64,000 nt of DNA, from the NCBI GenBank assembly GCA_902571525.1, contig CACGCL010000001.1:1-64000 (forward strand), given 5' to 3'. This stretch comes from an uncultured Pelagibacteraceae bacterium (GTDB taxonomy: Bacteria > Pseudomonadota > Alphaproteobacteria > Pelagibacterales > Pelagibacteraceae). Of this stretch, positions 8,830-18,595 are shown piece after piece; within the stretch, counting starts at the first letter, position 1, and each line of letters begins with the position of its first letter. The notes under the pieces were generated by a model. It was not told the origin of the DNA. It was given only the letters and a program-made list of their open reading frames with translations, and did no database searches. The position numbers and the translations under genes are program-made.

Positions 8830-10928
8830 TATAAAACTTCTCTTTTTCCAACATGGTTTGCTTTACTTACTATTCCCTTTTCTTCCATTGTGTCAATTAT
8901 TCTCGCAGCTCGATTATATCCAATTTGTAATTTCCTTTGTAAAAAGGAAGTTGATGCTTTTCTTTCAGATTTTACTATTTCTAAAGCAGCTTCATATAAA
9001 TCATCTAACTGGCTGTTATCTAAATTATCCTCTGAAAAATTATCTTTTTCATCTGATAAATTTAAAATTTCTTCTACATATTCAGGCTCATCTTGAGATC
9101 TCAAAAAATTATTAATTTTTTCAATTTCATTTTCAGATACGAATGGAGCATGGATTCTCGTTATCCTGTTGGCTGATGACATGTATAACATGTCACCTTT
9201 CCCCAAAAGTTGTTCTGCACCTTGCTCACCAAGAATAGTTCTACTATCTATTTTGGACGAAACTTGAAATGACACTCTTGTTGGAAAATTTGCTTTTATT
9301 GTTCCAGTTATCACATCTACACTAGGTCTCTGTGTTGCCATTATAATATGTATTCCTGCTGCTCTAGCCATTTGAGATAATTTTTGAATATAATTTTCGA
9401 TTTCTTTACCAGCTACTAACATTAAATCTGACATTTCATCAACCACAACAACGATATATGGCATTGGTAATTTATGTTTCGAATTATATCCCCCAATATT
9501 TCTCACGCCCACTTTTGTCATTAATTTATACCGACTTTCCATCTCTTTAACTACCCAACCCAAAACAGTAGCAGCCTTTTTTGCCTCGGTGATAACAGGA
9601 CATAAAAGATGGGGAATTCCTTCATAAGTTGAAAGCTCTAACATTTTTGGATCAATTAATATAAATTTACATAGGTCTGGTTTGTGCCTATATAAAAGTG
9701 AAATTAGTATAGTGTTTATGCACACAGACTTTCCTGAACCAGTTGTACCCGCAATCAGCAAGTGAGGCATTGAAGACAAGTCACTTATTATAGGCTGTCC
9801 AGATATACTTTTACCAAGCGCAATTGGCAAAATTAAATCTTTATTGTTAAATTTAGAGCTATTTAATATTTCTCTTAGAGATACATTGTCTCTTTCTAGA
9901 TTTGGTAATTCGATACCTACAGAACTGGAGCCAGGTATTACAGATATCCTTGCGGATTCTGAGCTTGTATTTCTAGCTATATCATTAGATAGATTTACAA
10001 TTTTAGAGACCTTCACCCCAGCAGCTGGCTCAAATTCATTTAAAGTTACGACTGGCCCTGAACTTATTTTCCTAATTTTACCCTCCACTCCAAAGTCTAG
10101 AAGTATCTTTTCAAGAAATTCCTCATTAATATCATTTCTTAAAGTATTTTTTTTATTTTTTGTTGTTGGTTTTTCTAATAAATCGATATTCGGTAGTTTA
10201 TATGATGTTTTCTGCTTTTCTAATATGTCACTTTTTTTTTCAAAAGAAAATTTTTCCTGTATATCATCAGAATCTAAAAATTCATCTTTTCCGTACTCTT
10301 TAGTTTTAATTGTAGAAAATGTTTTCTTCCTTTTGATGATATTCTTAAGAGTTGAAAACCATTTTAATTTAAAATTAATACTTGTAATAAATAAGATTAT
10401 GAATAATAAAATAAGAAAATAATACGAAACATCAGTGTTAATATTTGTAATCTTAAAAAATATATTATTATAAGAATAGCTTCCAACAAAGCCACCGTTT
10501 CCATTAATTACAAGAAAAAAAGCTTCTTTATAAAATTGTGTTAGAAAAATGGTTCCAATTATTGAATAACAAACCATATAAAAAAAACTATTTAAAATTG
10601 AAATTAAAGTTTTTTGATAAATCAATCTTATAGATAAAAATATTAAAGTTATTGGCAAAAAGTATGCTATCAACCCTATTGATTGTAATAAAAAATCAGA
10701 ACCAATACTACCATAAATGCCTAAAAAATTTTCTATTTCTTGATTTTCAGGATAAATAAAATTTGGATCATTAGGATTATAACTAATTAATGATAACAAT
10801 AACAGAAATGCAAAAATTAGGGTAAAAAAACCAACAAATTCAATAAATTTTTTGATGGCAAAATCTCTAATTTTTTCAAAATTATTTTTAATTTGCATAA
10901 AAGAATCAAATTTACCACTTTGTATCAT
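8829..10928 (-). CDS. ftsK: FtsK DNA translocase
   Basis: 699 residues, short for FtsK because the linker is short. Four membrane helices lie at about 31-50, 80-102, 112-132 and 168-186, then a charged linker (190-265), the alpha/beta motor with Walker A AGTTGSGKS (393-401) and Walker B YIVVVVDEMSDLM, and a C-terminal winged-helix gamma domain (about 635-699, SFLQRKLQIGYNRAARIID) that reads KOPS. It pumps DNA at the septum and activates XerCD recombination. A second Met at residue 11 is an alternative start. It is first of the ftsK-lolA pair and divergent from the UbiH-like gene. Confidence 0.96.
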   Translation of the reverse strand: MIQSGKFDSFMQIKNNFEKIRDFAIKKFIEFVGFFTLIFAFLLLLSLISYNPNDPNFIYPENQEIENFLGIYGSIGSDFLLQSIGLIAYFLPITLIFLSIRLIYQKTLISILNSFFYMVCYSIIGTIFLTQFYKEAFFLVINGNGGFVGSYSYNNIFFKITNINTDVSYYFLILLFIILFITSINFKLKWFSTLKNIIKRKKTFSTIKTKEYGKDEFLDSDDIQEKFSFEKKSDILEKQKTSYKLPNIDLLEKPTTKNKKNTLRNDINEEFLEKILLDFGVEGKIRKISSGPVVTLNEFEPAAGVKVSKIVNLSNDIARNTSSESARISVIPGSSSVGIELPNLERDNVSLREILNSSKFNNKDLILPIALGKSISGQPIISDLSSMPHLLIAGTTGSGKSVCINTILISLLYRHKPDLCKFILIDPKMLELSTYEGIPHLLCPVITEAKKAATVLGWVVKEMESRYKLMTKVGVRNIGGYNSKHKLPMPYIVVVVDEMSDLMLVAGKEIENYIQKLSQMARAAGIHIIMATQRPSVDVITGTIKANFPTRVSFQVSSKIDSRTILGEQGAEQLLGKGDMLYMSSANRITRIHAPFVSENEIEKINNFLRSQDEPEYVEEILNLSDEKDNFSEDNLDNSQLDDLYEAALEIVKSERKASTSFLQRKLQIGYNRAARIIDTMEEKGIVSKANHVGKREVL

Positions 10929-10959
10929 TTAATATTTATTGTTAAAATTAAAAAAAATT

Positions 10960-12054
10960 ATGACAATTTGTTTAATAGGCAAAAATTTAACTAGCTTAGT
11001 ATTATCAAAAGTTTTTGTTAATAAAGGCATAAATGTAGATCTTTATTACTCAAATAATAAAATAACAAATAATATGAAAAACACACTTTCTAGAACGATC
11101 GGATTGTCTAATGATAGTGTTAACTTTTTAGAAAGCTACAAAATTTTAAACAAAAAGGATTGTTGGAATATAAAACAAATTAAATTATATAATGAGAATG
11201 AATTTGATAGTTTTCTAAACTTTAAACCTGACAAAAATAGCTTCTCAATGATATCTTATAATGTTTTGAATAAATCATTAGAAACTAAATTAAAAAAAAA
11301 TAAGCGTATAAAAATAAAAAAGAAAAGATATCAAGTTTTTTCCCCTAATTTGTTAAAAAAAAATTATGAAATTATAATCATTACGGACACGAATAACTTT
11401 TTATTCAAAAAATATTTTGCTAGACACTTTAAAAAAAACTATAACAGCACAGCTTTTACCACTATCATCAATCACTCTAAAATACAAAATAACATAGCAG
11501 AGCAATATTTTACCAAGTTTGGCCCTTTAGCCTTTTTACCAATTTCAAATAATCAAACTTCAGTTGTTTTTTCTATATTTGATAAAGATTTAATTAAAGA
11601 TAAGGTAAAAATCAAAAATTTAATAGAAAAATACAACAGACACTATAAGATTAAGAATATCAGACCACTTCAAGAATTCCCAATTAACTTATTCTTATCT
11701 CGTAATTATTTTTATAAAAATATTTTATCATTTGGAGACGCCTTACACAAAGTTCATCCTCTAGCTGGACAAGGATTTAATATGACTATTAGAGATACAA
11801 AAATTTTAAGTGACTTAATTGACAAAAATTTAGCACTTGGACTAGATTTAAATACTATATTAGAAAAGTTCGAAATTGAAAGAAAGGATCCAAACTTTAT
11901 TTTTGCAATGGGTATAGATTTTTTACATGAGTTTTTTAAAGCAACAAATAAATACAATCTGAAAAATGTAGATTATTTATTTAGATTTCTTAACAAAAAC
12001 ACCTACTTTAAAAATAAAATTGAAAAATTTGCTGATAAAGGTTTTATTTTATAG
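10960..12054 (+). CDS. UbiH/COQ6-family FAD monooxygenase (probable ubiquinone hydroxylase)
   Basis: About 364 residues from the ATG at 10960. The ORF track starts at a TTG 21 bases upstream, but the ATG places MTICLIGKNLTSLVLSKVF directly at the FAD-binding beta-alpha-beta, so I prefer it. The dinucleotide loop is degenerate (GKNLTSL instead of GxGxxG). The C-terminal FAD motif is canonical: FGDALHKVHPLAGQGFNMTIRD, as in UbiH/UbiF/UbiL. It likely hydroxylates the ubiquinone ring. The middle of the protein is very Lys/Asn-rich and divergent, so regiospecificity cannot be read. It is divergent from ftsK. Confidence 0.8.
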   Translation: MTICLIGKNLTSLVLSKVFVNKGINVDLYYSNNKITNNMKNTLSRTIGLSNDSVNFLESYKILNKKDCWNIKQIKLYNENEFDSFLNFKPDKNSFSMISYNVLNKSLETKLKKNKRIKIKKKRYQVFSPNLLKKNYEIIIITDTNNFLFKKYFARHFKKNYNSTAFTTIINHSKIQNNIAEQYFTKFGPLAFLPISNNQTSVVFSIFDKDLIKDKVKIKNLIEKYNRHYKIKNIRPLQEFPINLFLSRNYFYKNILSFGDALHKVHPLAGQGFNMTIRDTKILSDLIDKNLALGLDLNTILEKFEIERKDPNFIFAMGIDFLHEFFKATNKYNLKNVDYLFRFLNKNTYFKNKIEKFADKGFIL

Positions 12055-12699
12055 CTACTGTAATGTTTTGTTACTAAAGTCATCAGAGCTATAAATTTTT
12101 ATTATTTGCTCAAGTTTTTGTTTTCTAAACTTTAGATCTTTTGCTTCCAAAAGCATTTGCTTTTCCTCTTTTGAGAAAGGAGAAGCCATAGAAAGAGTAT
12201 TTATAGTTTGATCTAAGCTTTGTTTTTCTAACTCAGTCCAATTTATCATGTACCCTTGCTTTTCAAAAATTCTTTTAAGATCATTAAAAATAAGATTTAA
12301 ATCAGAAAAGCTTATATCCTCTTCATTATTATTTTCATCGTTTTCAAATCCGTCATAGTTTACTTTAAATTCTCTAAATGGCTTACCGTTACCTATTTCC
12401 TCAACAATATTAAATCTAGTAATTCCATTTAAAACTATCACGTATCTGCCATCATCAGTTTCATTAAAGCTAGATATTTTACCCAAACATCCAACTTTAA
12501 AAAGTTCTGGCTTATTTGGATTTATTATACCTTTTGGTTGTGACATGCCAATCATTCGATGAGATTTTATGCTTTCATCAATCATTTGAATATATCTTGG
12601 TTCAAAAATATTAAGAGGTGCAGAAGTATTTGGAAAAAAAATAAAATTTGAAAGAGGAAATACAGGTAATGTGTTAGGAAATTTGTTAATTTTATTCAT
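12055..12699 (-). CDS. LON N-terminal (substrate-binding) domain protein
   Basis: About 214 residues when started at the ATG at 12699. The ORF track adds 18 residues from an upstream ATG, but homologues begin near LPVFPLSNFIFFP, which supports the shorter form. The domain signature is LPVFPL...PLNIFEPRYIQMIDESI, then GCLGKISSFNETDDGRYVIVLNGITRF. No AAA or protease domain follows, so this is the stand-alone LON-domain family of alphaproteobacteria with no proven function. It is convergent with and immediately adjacent to the UbiH-like gene. Confidence 0.87.
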   Translation of the reverse strand: MNKINKFPNTLPVFPLSNFIFFPNTSAPLNIFEPRYIQMIDESIKSHRMIGMSQPKGIINPNKPELFKVGCLGKISSFNETDDGRYVIVLNGITRFNIVEEIGNGKPFREFKVNYDGFENDENNNEEDISFSDLNLIFNDLKRIFEKQGYMINWTELEKQSLDQTINTLSMASPFSKEEKQMLLEAKDLKFRKQKLEQIIKIYSSDDFSNKTLQ

Positions 12700-12800
12700 A
12701 TAGTTTAAAAATAACAAATAATTGTTGAAAGATCTATGTTCATATTGTTGCATTATTATATTAAAAAAGGTTGTTTATTATTAAAAAAAAATCTTAATTT

Positions 12801-14243
12801 ATGAGTAATTTTGACGATAAAAGCTTCTATTCCAGAGGGCTAGATCTCTATAAAAAAAAACAATTAGATAATTCTCTAAATTTTCTCAGGAGGATAGGAA
12901 ACAAAGATCTAAATACTTTAAAATTAATATCCAAAATACACATAAAAAAAAAAGATTTTAACATCGCAAAGACCACCCTAATAGAAATTTTAAGATTAGA
13001 CAAAAAAAATTTATTTGCTTTAAATAATTTAGGTGATCTAAATAAGATTGAAAGAAATTTTAAAGATGCTGAAAAATATTATAAAAAATCAATTTCATAT
13101 GATGGAAATTTAATTTCAGGTTATTTTAATTTAGCATCGCTTTACGAGGACAAGGGTGAACTAGATCTTGCTAAAAAAAATTACCTCAAAGTAATTGAAA
13201 TTGATGATAAAAATTATGCAGCTTTCTTTAATCTACAAAGACTCCAGGAAAATTTAATAACTGAAGAAATAATTAAAAAAATTGATGAAGATTTAAAAAT
13301 TAATCAAAATTCTAAAAATAAAAGTATAGCTTATGGTCATTTTATTATTGCCAAGAATTACAGAAAAAAAAAAGAAGTTGAAAAAGAATTAATAGAATTG
13401 TCCAAAGGTCATGAAATTTTTTTTAACTCAGATCCAATTAATAAAGATGCAGTTAACCATTGGTTGGTAACTGTTCCAAAAATGGTAGAAAAGAATTTTC
13501 AATTTGAAAATCATAAAAAAAATGAAACTAAATCAAATAATATTGAGCCAATATTTATTTTTGGAATTCCAAGATCAGGCACAACCTTAGTAGAAACAAT
13601 AATCACTTCTGGTGATGATAAAATTCATAATGCTGGTGAAAACTTTATTTTGCAAAAGGCTTTACAAAAATCACAATTAAATAAAAAATTACAAGAAAAT
13701 GAAAAAACTATTAAAATAGATTTCAGTTTTTTAAAAAAAAATATTATAAACAGTTATATTAAGCAATTTTCTCCACAAACTGAAAAATTTAAGTTTATTG
13801 ATAGAACCATGACAAATTTTTTTTTTTCGGAGATTTTATTGGAACTATTTCCAAATGCTAAAATTATTAATTGCAAAAGAAACAATTTTCATAATCTTAT
13901 TGCCATTTATCAACAATGTTTAAATAATTTACCATGGTCACATAACGTCGAAGATATAAAAAAATATATTTCTATCTATAATTTTAAATTAAAAAATTTA
14001 AACAAAAATTATAGAAAAAATATCTTAAATATTGAATTAAAAACATTAACAGAATTTCCTGAAGAAACTTCAAAAGAAATAATGTCATTTTGTAATTTAA
14101 AATGGTCTGATAAAGTCCTTAAATTTTATGAAAGAAAAGACTTAATATGTACTACTGCAAGCAATATACAAATTAGGAAAAAAATTTATAAATATGATAG
14201 TGCAAAATTTTTACCTTACAAAGAATATTTTGACAATTTTTAA
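12801..14243 (+). CDS. TPR-containing sulfotransferase
   Basis: 480 residues. The N-terminal ~170 residues form tetratricopeptide repeats (for example ALNNLGDLNKIERNFKDAEKYYKKSI at about 74-99 and YFNLASLYEDKGELDLAKKNYLKVIEID after it). From about 250 a sulfotransferase domain begins with the PAPS-binding loop IFIFGIPRSGTTLVE; a later CKRNNF matches the 3'-phosphate-binding region. It would move sulfate from PAPS to an unknown acceptor. No signal peptide is seen. SAR11 genomes often carry several such TPR-transferases; two TPR glycosyltransferases lie further right in this window. Confidence 0.85.
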   Translation: MSNFDDKSFYSRGLDLYKKKQLDNSLNFLRRIGNKDLNTLKLISKIHIKKKDFNIAKTTLIEILRLDKKNLFALNNLGDLNKIERNFKDAEKYYKKSISYDGNLISGYFNLASLYEDKGELDLAKKNYLKVIEIDDKNYAAFFNLQRLQENLITEEIIKKIDEDLKINQNSKNKSIAYGHFIIAKNYRKKKEVEKELIELSKGHEIFFNSDPINKDAVNHWLVTVPKMVEKNFQFENHKKNETKSNNIEPIFIFGIPRSGTTLVETIITSGDDKIHNAGENFILQKALQKSQLNKKLQENEKTIKIDFSFLKKNIINSYIKQFSPQTEKFKFIDRTMTNFFFSEILLELFPNAKIINCKRNNFHNLIAIYQQCLNNLPWSHNVEDIKKYISIYNFKLKNLNKNYRKNILNIELKTLTEFPEETSKEIMSFCNLKWSDKVLKFYERKDLICTTASNIQIRKKIYKYDSAKFLPYKEYFDNF

Positions 14244-14301
14244 GTAAAAAAGTCTATTGCTTAATTCTTTAAAAGCATTTAACTTCGGTATAATTTAATA
14301 A

Positions 14302-14376
14302 GCGGGCGTAGCTCAGTGGTAGAGCGTCTCGTTGCCAACGAGAAGGTCGTGGGTTCAAGTCCCATTGCCCGCTCCA
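14302..14376 (+). tRNA. tRNA-Gly (anticodon GCC)
   Basis: A full cloverleaf can be folded by hand. Acceptor GCGGGCG pairs with TGCCCGC (one G-U), D arm GCTC/GAGC, anticodon stem TCTCG/CGAGA with loop TTGCCAA (anticodon GCC at 14334-14336) and T arm GTGGG/CCCAT with loop TTCAAGT. Discriminator U and an encoded CCA end the gene at 14376. It lies between the TPR sulfotransferase and the pterin dehydratase, 14 bases before the latter's ATG, so the two may share a transcript. Confidence 0.97.
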
Positions 14377-14390
14377 AATAAGGTAAATAT

Positions 14391-14729
14391 ATGGAAGACT
14401 TATCAAAAAAAAAATGTGTTCCTTGTGAAGGTGGTATTCCATCGTTCAATTTAGGTGAAATTCATAATTACCTAAAAAAGGTTGACGGATGGGATGTTAA
14501 AAAAAATGAAAATGATAATTTTTATTTATTTAAAGAATTTAAATTTGAAAACTTTATAAATGCACAAAATTTTGTAAATAAAGTTGGTACCATTGCAGAG
14601 ACAGAAGGTCATCATCCTGATATATGGTTTGGTTGGGGTTATGCCAGGGTTAAAATATTTACTCATGCGATTAATGGTCTTGCAGAGAGTGATTTTATTC
14701 TCGCGTCCAAAATAGATAAGATCAATTAA
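14391..14729 (+). CDS. Pterin-4a-carbinolamine dehydratase
   Basis: 112 residues, full length for PCD/PhhB. The catalytic motif is EGHHPDIWFGWGYARVKIFTHAINGL, with the two active-site His and the Trp-rich strand, preceded by NFVNKVGTIAE. The enzyme dehydrates 4a-hydroxytetrahydrobiopterin in pterin recycling and also occurs in bacteria without phenylalanine hydroxylase, where its role is less clear. No hydroxylase gene is in this window. It starts 14 bases after the tRNA-Gly and converges on purH with a four-base overlap. Confidence 0.93.
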   Translation: MEDLSKKKCVPCEGGIPSFNLGEIHNYLKKVDGWDVKKNENDNFYLFKEFKFENFINAQNFVNKVGTIAETEGHHPDIWFGWGYARVKIFTHAINGLAESDFILASKIDKIN

Positions 14730-16264
14730 TGTCTAAAATGTCTTGTTTTTGAAAAGACTAGCACTGTATCAGTGTCATTTGCAAATTTTATTATTTCTTT
14801 ATCTCTCATAGATCCATATGGCTGTATAATTGCTTTTACTCCCGATTGAACTAAGGTTTCGATACCATCAACAAAAGGAAAAAAAGCATCAGAAGCTGCA
14901 ACAAGGTTTTCGGTACTGTGTTTAAACTTTTTCATTTTATTTACAGCAATTTCGCAACTATCAACCCTGCTAGGTTGTCCCGATCCAATACCTACTGTTG
15001 AATAATTGTTTGTCAATACTATTGCATTTGATTTTACAAATCTACAAATACTAAAAGCAAAAATTAGGTCATTTAAAATTTTTTTGGTTGGTTTCTTTTT
15101 TGAGACAATCTTAAAATTATTTTTATTGAAGTTATTATTATCTGAATTTTGTAGGATAAAATTTTTTGAAAGTGAATTAAATACAATTTGTTCAGGATCG
15201 AATATTTGAGAATTTCTAATAATTCTCAAATTTTTTCTTGTTTTTAAAATTGATAAAGCCTTAGTATCAAAATCTTTCGCAACGACTACTTCAAAAAATT
15301 TTTTACTAATTTCCTTTGCAGTTTTGTAATTTATTTTATAATTGCATATAATAACACCACCAAAGGCACTTATAGGATCACAGTCAAAAGCTTGCTTGAA
15401 GCTTAATAGTTGTTTATTATCAATTGACACACCCGAAGGATTGGCATGTTTTATTATAGTAGTTCCAATACCCTTTGGTAGACTATTTGCAATATCAAGA
15501 CCGTAATAAATATCATTATAATTGTTATAACTTAATTCTTTGCCATTTAATTTCTCTAAATGATCAAAGTTATCTTGAGAGTATAATGCTCCTGATTGAT
15601 GAGGATTTTCTCCATATCTCATTTTATTGATAAGAGTTCCACTTAATGTGATCTTTTCTGGATACCTGTTATTTATTAACTTATTAAAATATTTCGAAAT
15701 ATTAGAATCATAATGAGCAGTTTCTGTAAACGCTGCTTGTGATAATCTTTTTCTGAAACTTAAGGATGTTGATCCATTATTAGTAATGATTTCTTCGATT
15801 AAGCTTTCTAATTGATTGTTTGAAGTTAACACTGATACATGTTTAAAATTTTTTGCCGCAGATCTTGCTAGCGCTGGACCACCAATATCTATATTTTCAA
15901 TAATTTTATTCTCATTTTTAGTTTTTAAAATAGTTTTTTCAAAAGGGTAAAAATTAACAATTACCAAATCTATATTCTTAAATTTTTTTAATTTCATTTG
16001 CTTAATATGTTTTTTATTGTCTCGTTTAAACAATATTCCTGAATGAATTTTAGGATGAAGTGTTTTAACTCTCCCATCTAAAATTTCTTGAAAATTTGTA
16101 TAATCACTTATTTCTAAACAAGAAAATCCACATTTTTTTATATATTTGAAAGTTCCACCTGAACTTAAAATTTCAACTTTAAATTTTCTTAAAGTCGGCA
16201 ATATTCTAGCAAGCTTAGATTTATCAGAGACAGATATTAGAGCTCTTTTAATTTTTTTCTTCAT
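14726..16264 (-). CDS. purH: AICAR transformylase / IMP cyclohydrolase (bifunctional)
   Basis: 512 residues, typical length. The N-terminal MGS-like IMP cyclohydrolase domain (1-~195) has RALISVSDKSKL and SSGGTFKYI. The AICAR transformylase domain has MRYGENPHQSG and the catalytic IIKHANPSGV (Lys-His). It catalyses the last two steps of IMP synthesis in the cytosol, using 10-formyl-THF; FolD for that cofactor is encoded at 30.5 kb. It overlaps the heparinase-like gene by four bases in an rpe-heparinase-purH series. Confidence 0.97.
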   Translation of the reverse strand: MKKKIKRALISVSDKSKLARILPTLRKFKVEILSSGGTFKYIKKCGFSCLEISDYTNFQEILDGRVKTLHPKIHSGILFKRDNKKHIKQMKLKKFKNIDLVIVNFYPFEKTILKTKNENKIIENIDIGGPALARSAAKNFKHVSVLTSNNQLESLIEEIITNNGSTSLSFRKRLSQAAFTETAHYDSNISKYFNKLINNRYPEKITLSGTLINKMRYGENPHQSGALYSQDNFDHLEKLNGKELSYNNYNDIYYGLDIANSLPKGIGTTIIKHANPSGVSIDNKQLLSFKQAFDCDPISAFGGVIICNYKINYKTAKEISKKFFEVVVAKDFDTKALSILKTRKNLRIIRNSQIFDPEQIVFNSLSKNFILQNSDNNNFNKNNFKIVSKKKPTKKILNDLIFAFSICRFVKSNAIVLTNNYSTVGIGSGQPSRVDSCEIAVNKMKKFKHSTENLVAASDAFFPFVDGIETLVQSGVKAIIQPYGSMRDKEIIKFANDTDTVLVFSKTRHFRH

Positions 16265-17886
16265 ATCTTTTTTAATTCCCAGTTTATAACTTCTTCTTCT
16301 TTTATAATTTCGCCATTAATGTAAATATTTTTATTTTCTGTATAAACGTCCTTTTTTCCAAAGTACAATCCTTGTTCAACTCCAAAACTTTTACTATCAC
16401 AAGTAAATTTCCAACCAGATTTTTTAAGCTGCAGTAAAATAGACTTTTTATCCTGAGTTTTAATTGCATTAGTTTCTGGCATTAAATGAAACCTAATATC
16501 AAAGCCAATTTTTTTAAAATCCTTTTTGCAGATTATCCTATCCTCTCCAATGTATTTGAGTTCTTTTGGAATAAATTTTATATTTCTTTGATGTAAAATA
16601 CCGTATTCTTTTAAATAGCCATCATGAGTTCCTTGCAATTCCCAAATCTCTTCATCAAAGTAAATTTTTTTGTTTGATACTCTTAAAGTATTTTCCAAGA
16701 TAGAATGGCTTAAATTATTCTTTTTAAATTTACATGACGACCTATCATCAATCGAGAGTGACGAGTGTGCGGCTGTAGATTTTGATAAAATATTTAATTT
16801 GTGATTGTAATTTTGAAAATACCCACAATTAGTGATTAATTTTTCTTTGTCATGAAAAATTTCAAATGACAAAGCACCTGACTGGTAGTCTTTTGAATAT
16901 CTTTTTTCTGGAGTTGGTCCAAGATCAATTATTATTTTGTTTTTTTTGTTTTTTAGTATTGAGTAACCTCCAAGGCTATTTAGTTTACTTTTAAATTTAT
17001 AATTATGATCTTTAAAATATTTTTTGAGTGCAATGATATTTATATTGTGACTACCATTAAATAAATATCTTCCATCATTTTCTTCAAAATAAAAATCAAA
17101 GGCCTGACCAAGATAAAAAATTATTTCATTCAAATACTCTGGTATTTCTGTGTTAGAATCTTTTAACAACTCTCTTATAAATACAAAATACTTTAAATAA
17201 AATATTACTTGTCTTGGATTTCTAGATTTTGGAAAGCCATCATTATCAAAAATTGTATTGATTATCTTTTTTAATAATTGAAATCCAATATTTAGATATT
17301 GTGATTGATATTTAAAAGATAAACCACCCATAATAATTGCTGAACACCCAATCATCTTATCGCTAACAGATTCAGTATTTTGTATTTCATTAGTTAAATG
17401 ATTTAATTGTTTTTTGATCGCTTTCGTGAATATAACTTTAAATTTTTCATCAGATTCATGATAGAAGCTGTTACTATTTGCTATCCAGGATATTATTCTT
17501 TTTGAAAGAATATCTAATTCCCAACTTTTATAACAATAATTATGATTATATTTAGTCCAATTAGAAATAACAGACCTAGTAATTTTTTTTGAGGATTTTA
17601 AGTCAATAGTAAATAACCAAAAAAAACTATGTAATTTTTTAAAATCTTTTTCTGATATATTTTTACTTTCCCAAACATTTTCAATTTTATAGTCTTCAAC
17701 CCTATGTTTTCGATCATTAATTTTTACAATACAATCGAAAATTTTAAGGTGTGGGATATATTCAAATCCTCCATCAAAAATTTTTGAAATTTTGGTGTCA
17801 TAAATGTTCGAATTTAAATAAATTTTTTTTATTTGTTTAGCAAAGTACAAAAAAGGATTATTCATAGAATTTTCTTTGTAACCCAT
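16261..17886 (-). CDS. Heparinase II/III family protein
   Basis: 541 residues. An all-alpha N-terminal region (to ~300) contains WELDILSKRIISWIANSNSFY, and the C-terminal beta domain begins around LGGYSILKNKKNKIIIDLGP and AHSSLSIDDRSSCKF, the pattern of the Hepar_II_III family (alginate-lyase-like barrel plus beta-sandwich). No clear signal peptide is seen; a second Met seven codons in (MNNPFLYFAKQ) may be the real start. Alphaproteobacteria commonly keep a heparinase-like gene directly before purH, so this is a conserved neighbour rather than a polysaccharide cluster. Substrate unknown. Confidence 0.85.
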   Translation of the reverse strand: MGYKENSMNNPFLYFAKQIKKIYLNSNIYDTKISKIFDGGFEYIPHLKIFDCIVKINDRKHRVEDYKIENVWESKNISEKDFKKLHSFFWLFTIDLKSSKKITRSVISNWTKYNHNYCYKSWELDILSKRIISWIANSNSFYHESDEKFKVIFTKAIKKQLNHLTNEIQNTESVSDKMIGCSAIIMGGLSFKYQSQYLNIGFQLLKKIINTIFDNDGFPKSRNPRQVIFYLKYFVFIRELLKDSNTEIPEYLNEIIFYLGQAFDFYFEENDGRYLFNGSHNINIIALKKYFKDHNYKFKSKLNSLGGYSILKNKKNKIIIDLGPTPEKRYSKDYQSGALSFEIFHDKEKLITNCGYFQNYNHKLNILSKSTAAHSSLSIDDRSSCKFKKNNLSHSILENTLRVSNKKIYFDEEIWELQGTHDGYLKEYGILHQRNIKFIPKELKYIGEDRIICKKDFKKIGFDIRFHLMPETNAIKTQDKKSILLQLKKSGWKFTCDSKSFGVEQGLYFGKKDVYTENKNIYINGEIIKEEEVINWELKKI

Positions 17887-17893
17887 AAAATAT

Positions 17894-18553
17894 TTATCCT
17901 GACTTTAAAAAATTTATATTTTTTTTTATGTCCCCATGATTTTCTTTAAAAATTGTAGTTCCTGAGACCAAAACATTTGCGCCAGCTTTTAGAACGTCTC
18001 TAAAATTTGAAAAGTCTATTCCACCATCGACCTCAATATCGAATTCAAATTTTCTTTTATTCCTGATTTCATTAATTCTTTCAATTTTTTTTAAAACATC
18101 TTTTATAAATTTCTGTCCACCAAAGCCTGGAAAAACACTCATAATTAAAACTAAATCAACTTGTTCTAAATATTGCTCTATAATTTCAATTTTTGTATCC
18201 GGATTTAGTGAAAGGCCTACTTTTTTTTTATATTTTTTTATTTCATCTATTGATCCCTGCAAAGATGTTGTTGCCTCAGGATGTATTGTAATTATATCAG
18301 CCCCACTTTCCGCATAATCTTTTATATATTTGTGCACAGGATTAATCATCAAGTGCACGTCGAATGGTAAGCTGGTATATTTTCTCAAAGCTTTTATTAC
18401 AGGCGGGCCTATAGTTAGGTTTGGTACAAAGTGACCATCCATAACATCCACGTGTATCATATCAGCACCATTCTTTTCTAAACTTTCTATTTCTTTTCCA
18501 AGTTGACTAAAATCAGCTGATAAAATAGAGGGTGATATTTTTATTTTTTTCAT
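17894..18553 (-). CDS. rpe: Ribulose-phosphate 3-epimerase
   Basis: 219-residue TIM barrel. All landmarks are visible: SPSILSADFSQLGKEI (residues 7-22), the metal/catalytic motif HVDVMDGHFVPNLTIGP (35-51), SVFPGFGGQKF (about 139-149) and the phosphate loop DIEVDGGIDFSN. It interconverts ribulose-5-P and xylulose-5-P in the pentose phosphate pathway. It lies seven bases upstream of the heparinase-like gene in a co-directional set ending with purH. Confidence 0.96.
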   Translation of the reverse strand: MKKIKISPSILSADFSQLGKEIESLEKNGADMIHVDVMDGHFVPNLTIGPPVIKALRKYTSLPFDVHLMINPVHKYIKDYAESGADIITIHPEATTSLQGSIDEIKKYKKKVGLSLNPDTKIEIIEQYLEQVDLVLIMSVFPGFGGQKFIKDVLKKIERINEIRNKRKFEFDIEVDGGIDFSNFRDVLKAGANVLVSGTTIFKENHGDIKKNINFLKSG

Positions 18554-18595
18554 TGATACTTAAATACTAGTATCAATATTTGTTTTTTTTTTGAA

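Noticed and set aside
8858-10422. Plus-strand ORFs (8858, 8890 and 9844) opposite ftsK
   Set aside because: Antisense shadows of a well-conserved gene, with no family features.
12777-12800. Homopolymer A runs as possible frameshift sites
   Set aside because: Such runs are everywhere in this AT-rich DNA, and every gene I examined has an intact frame of normal length.
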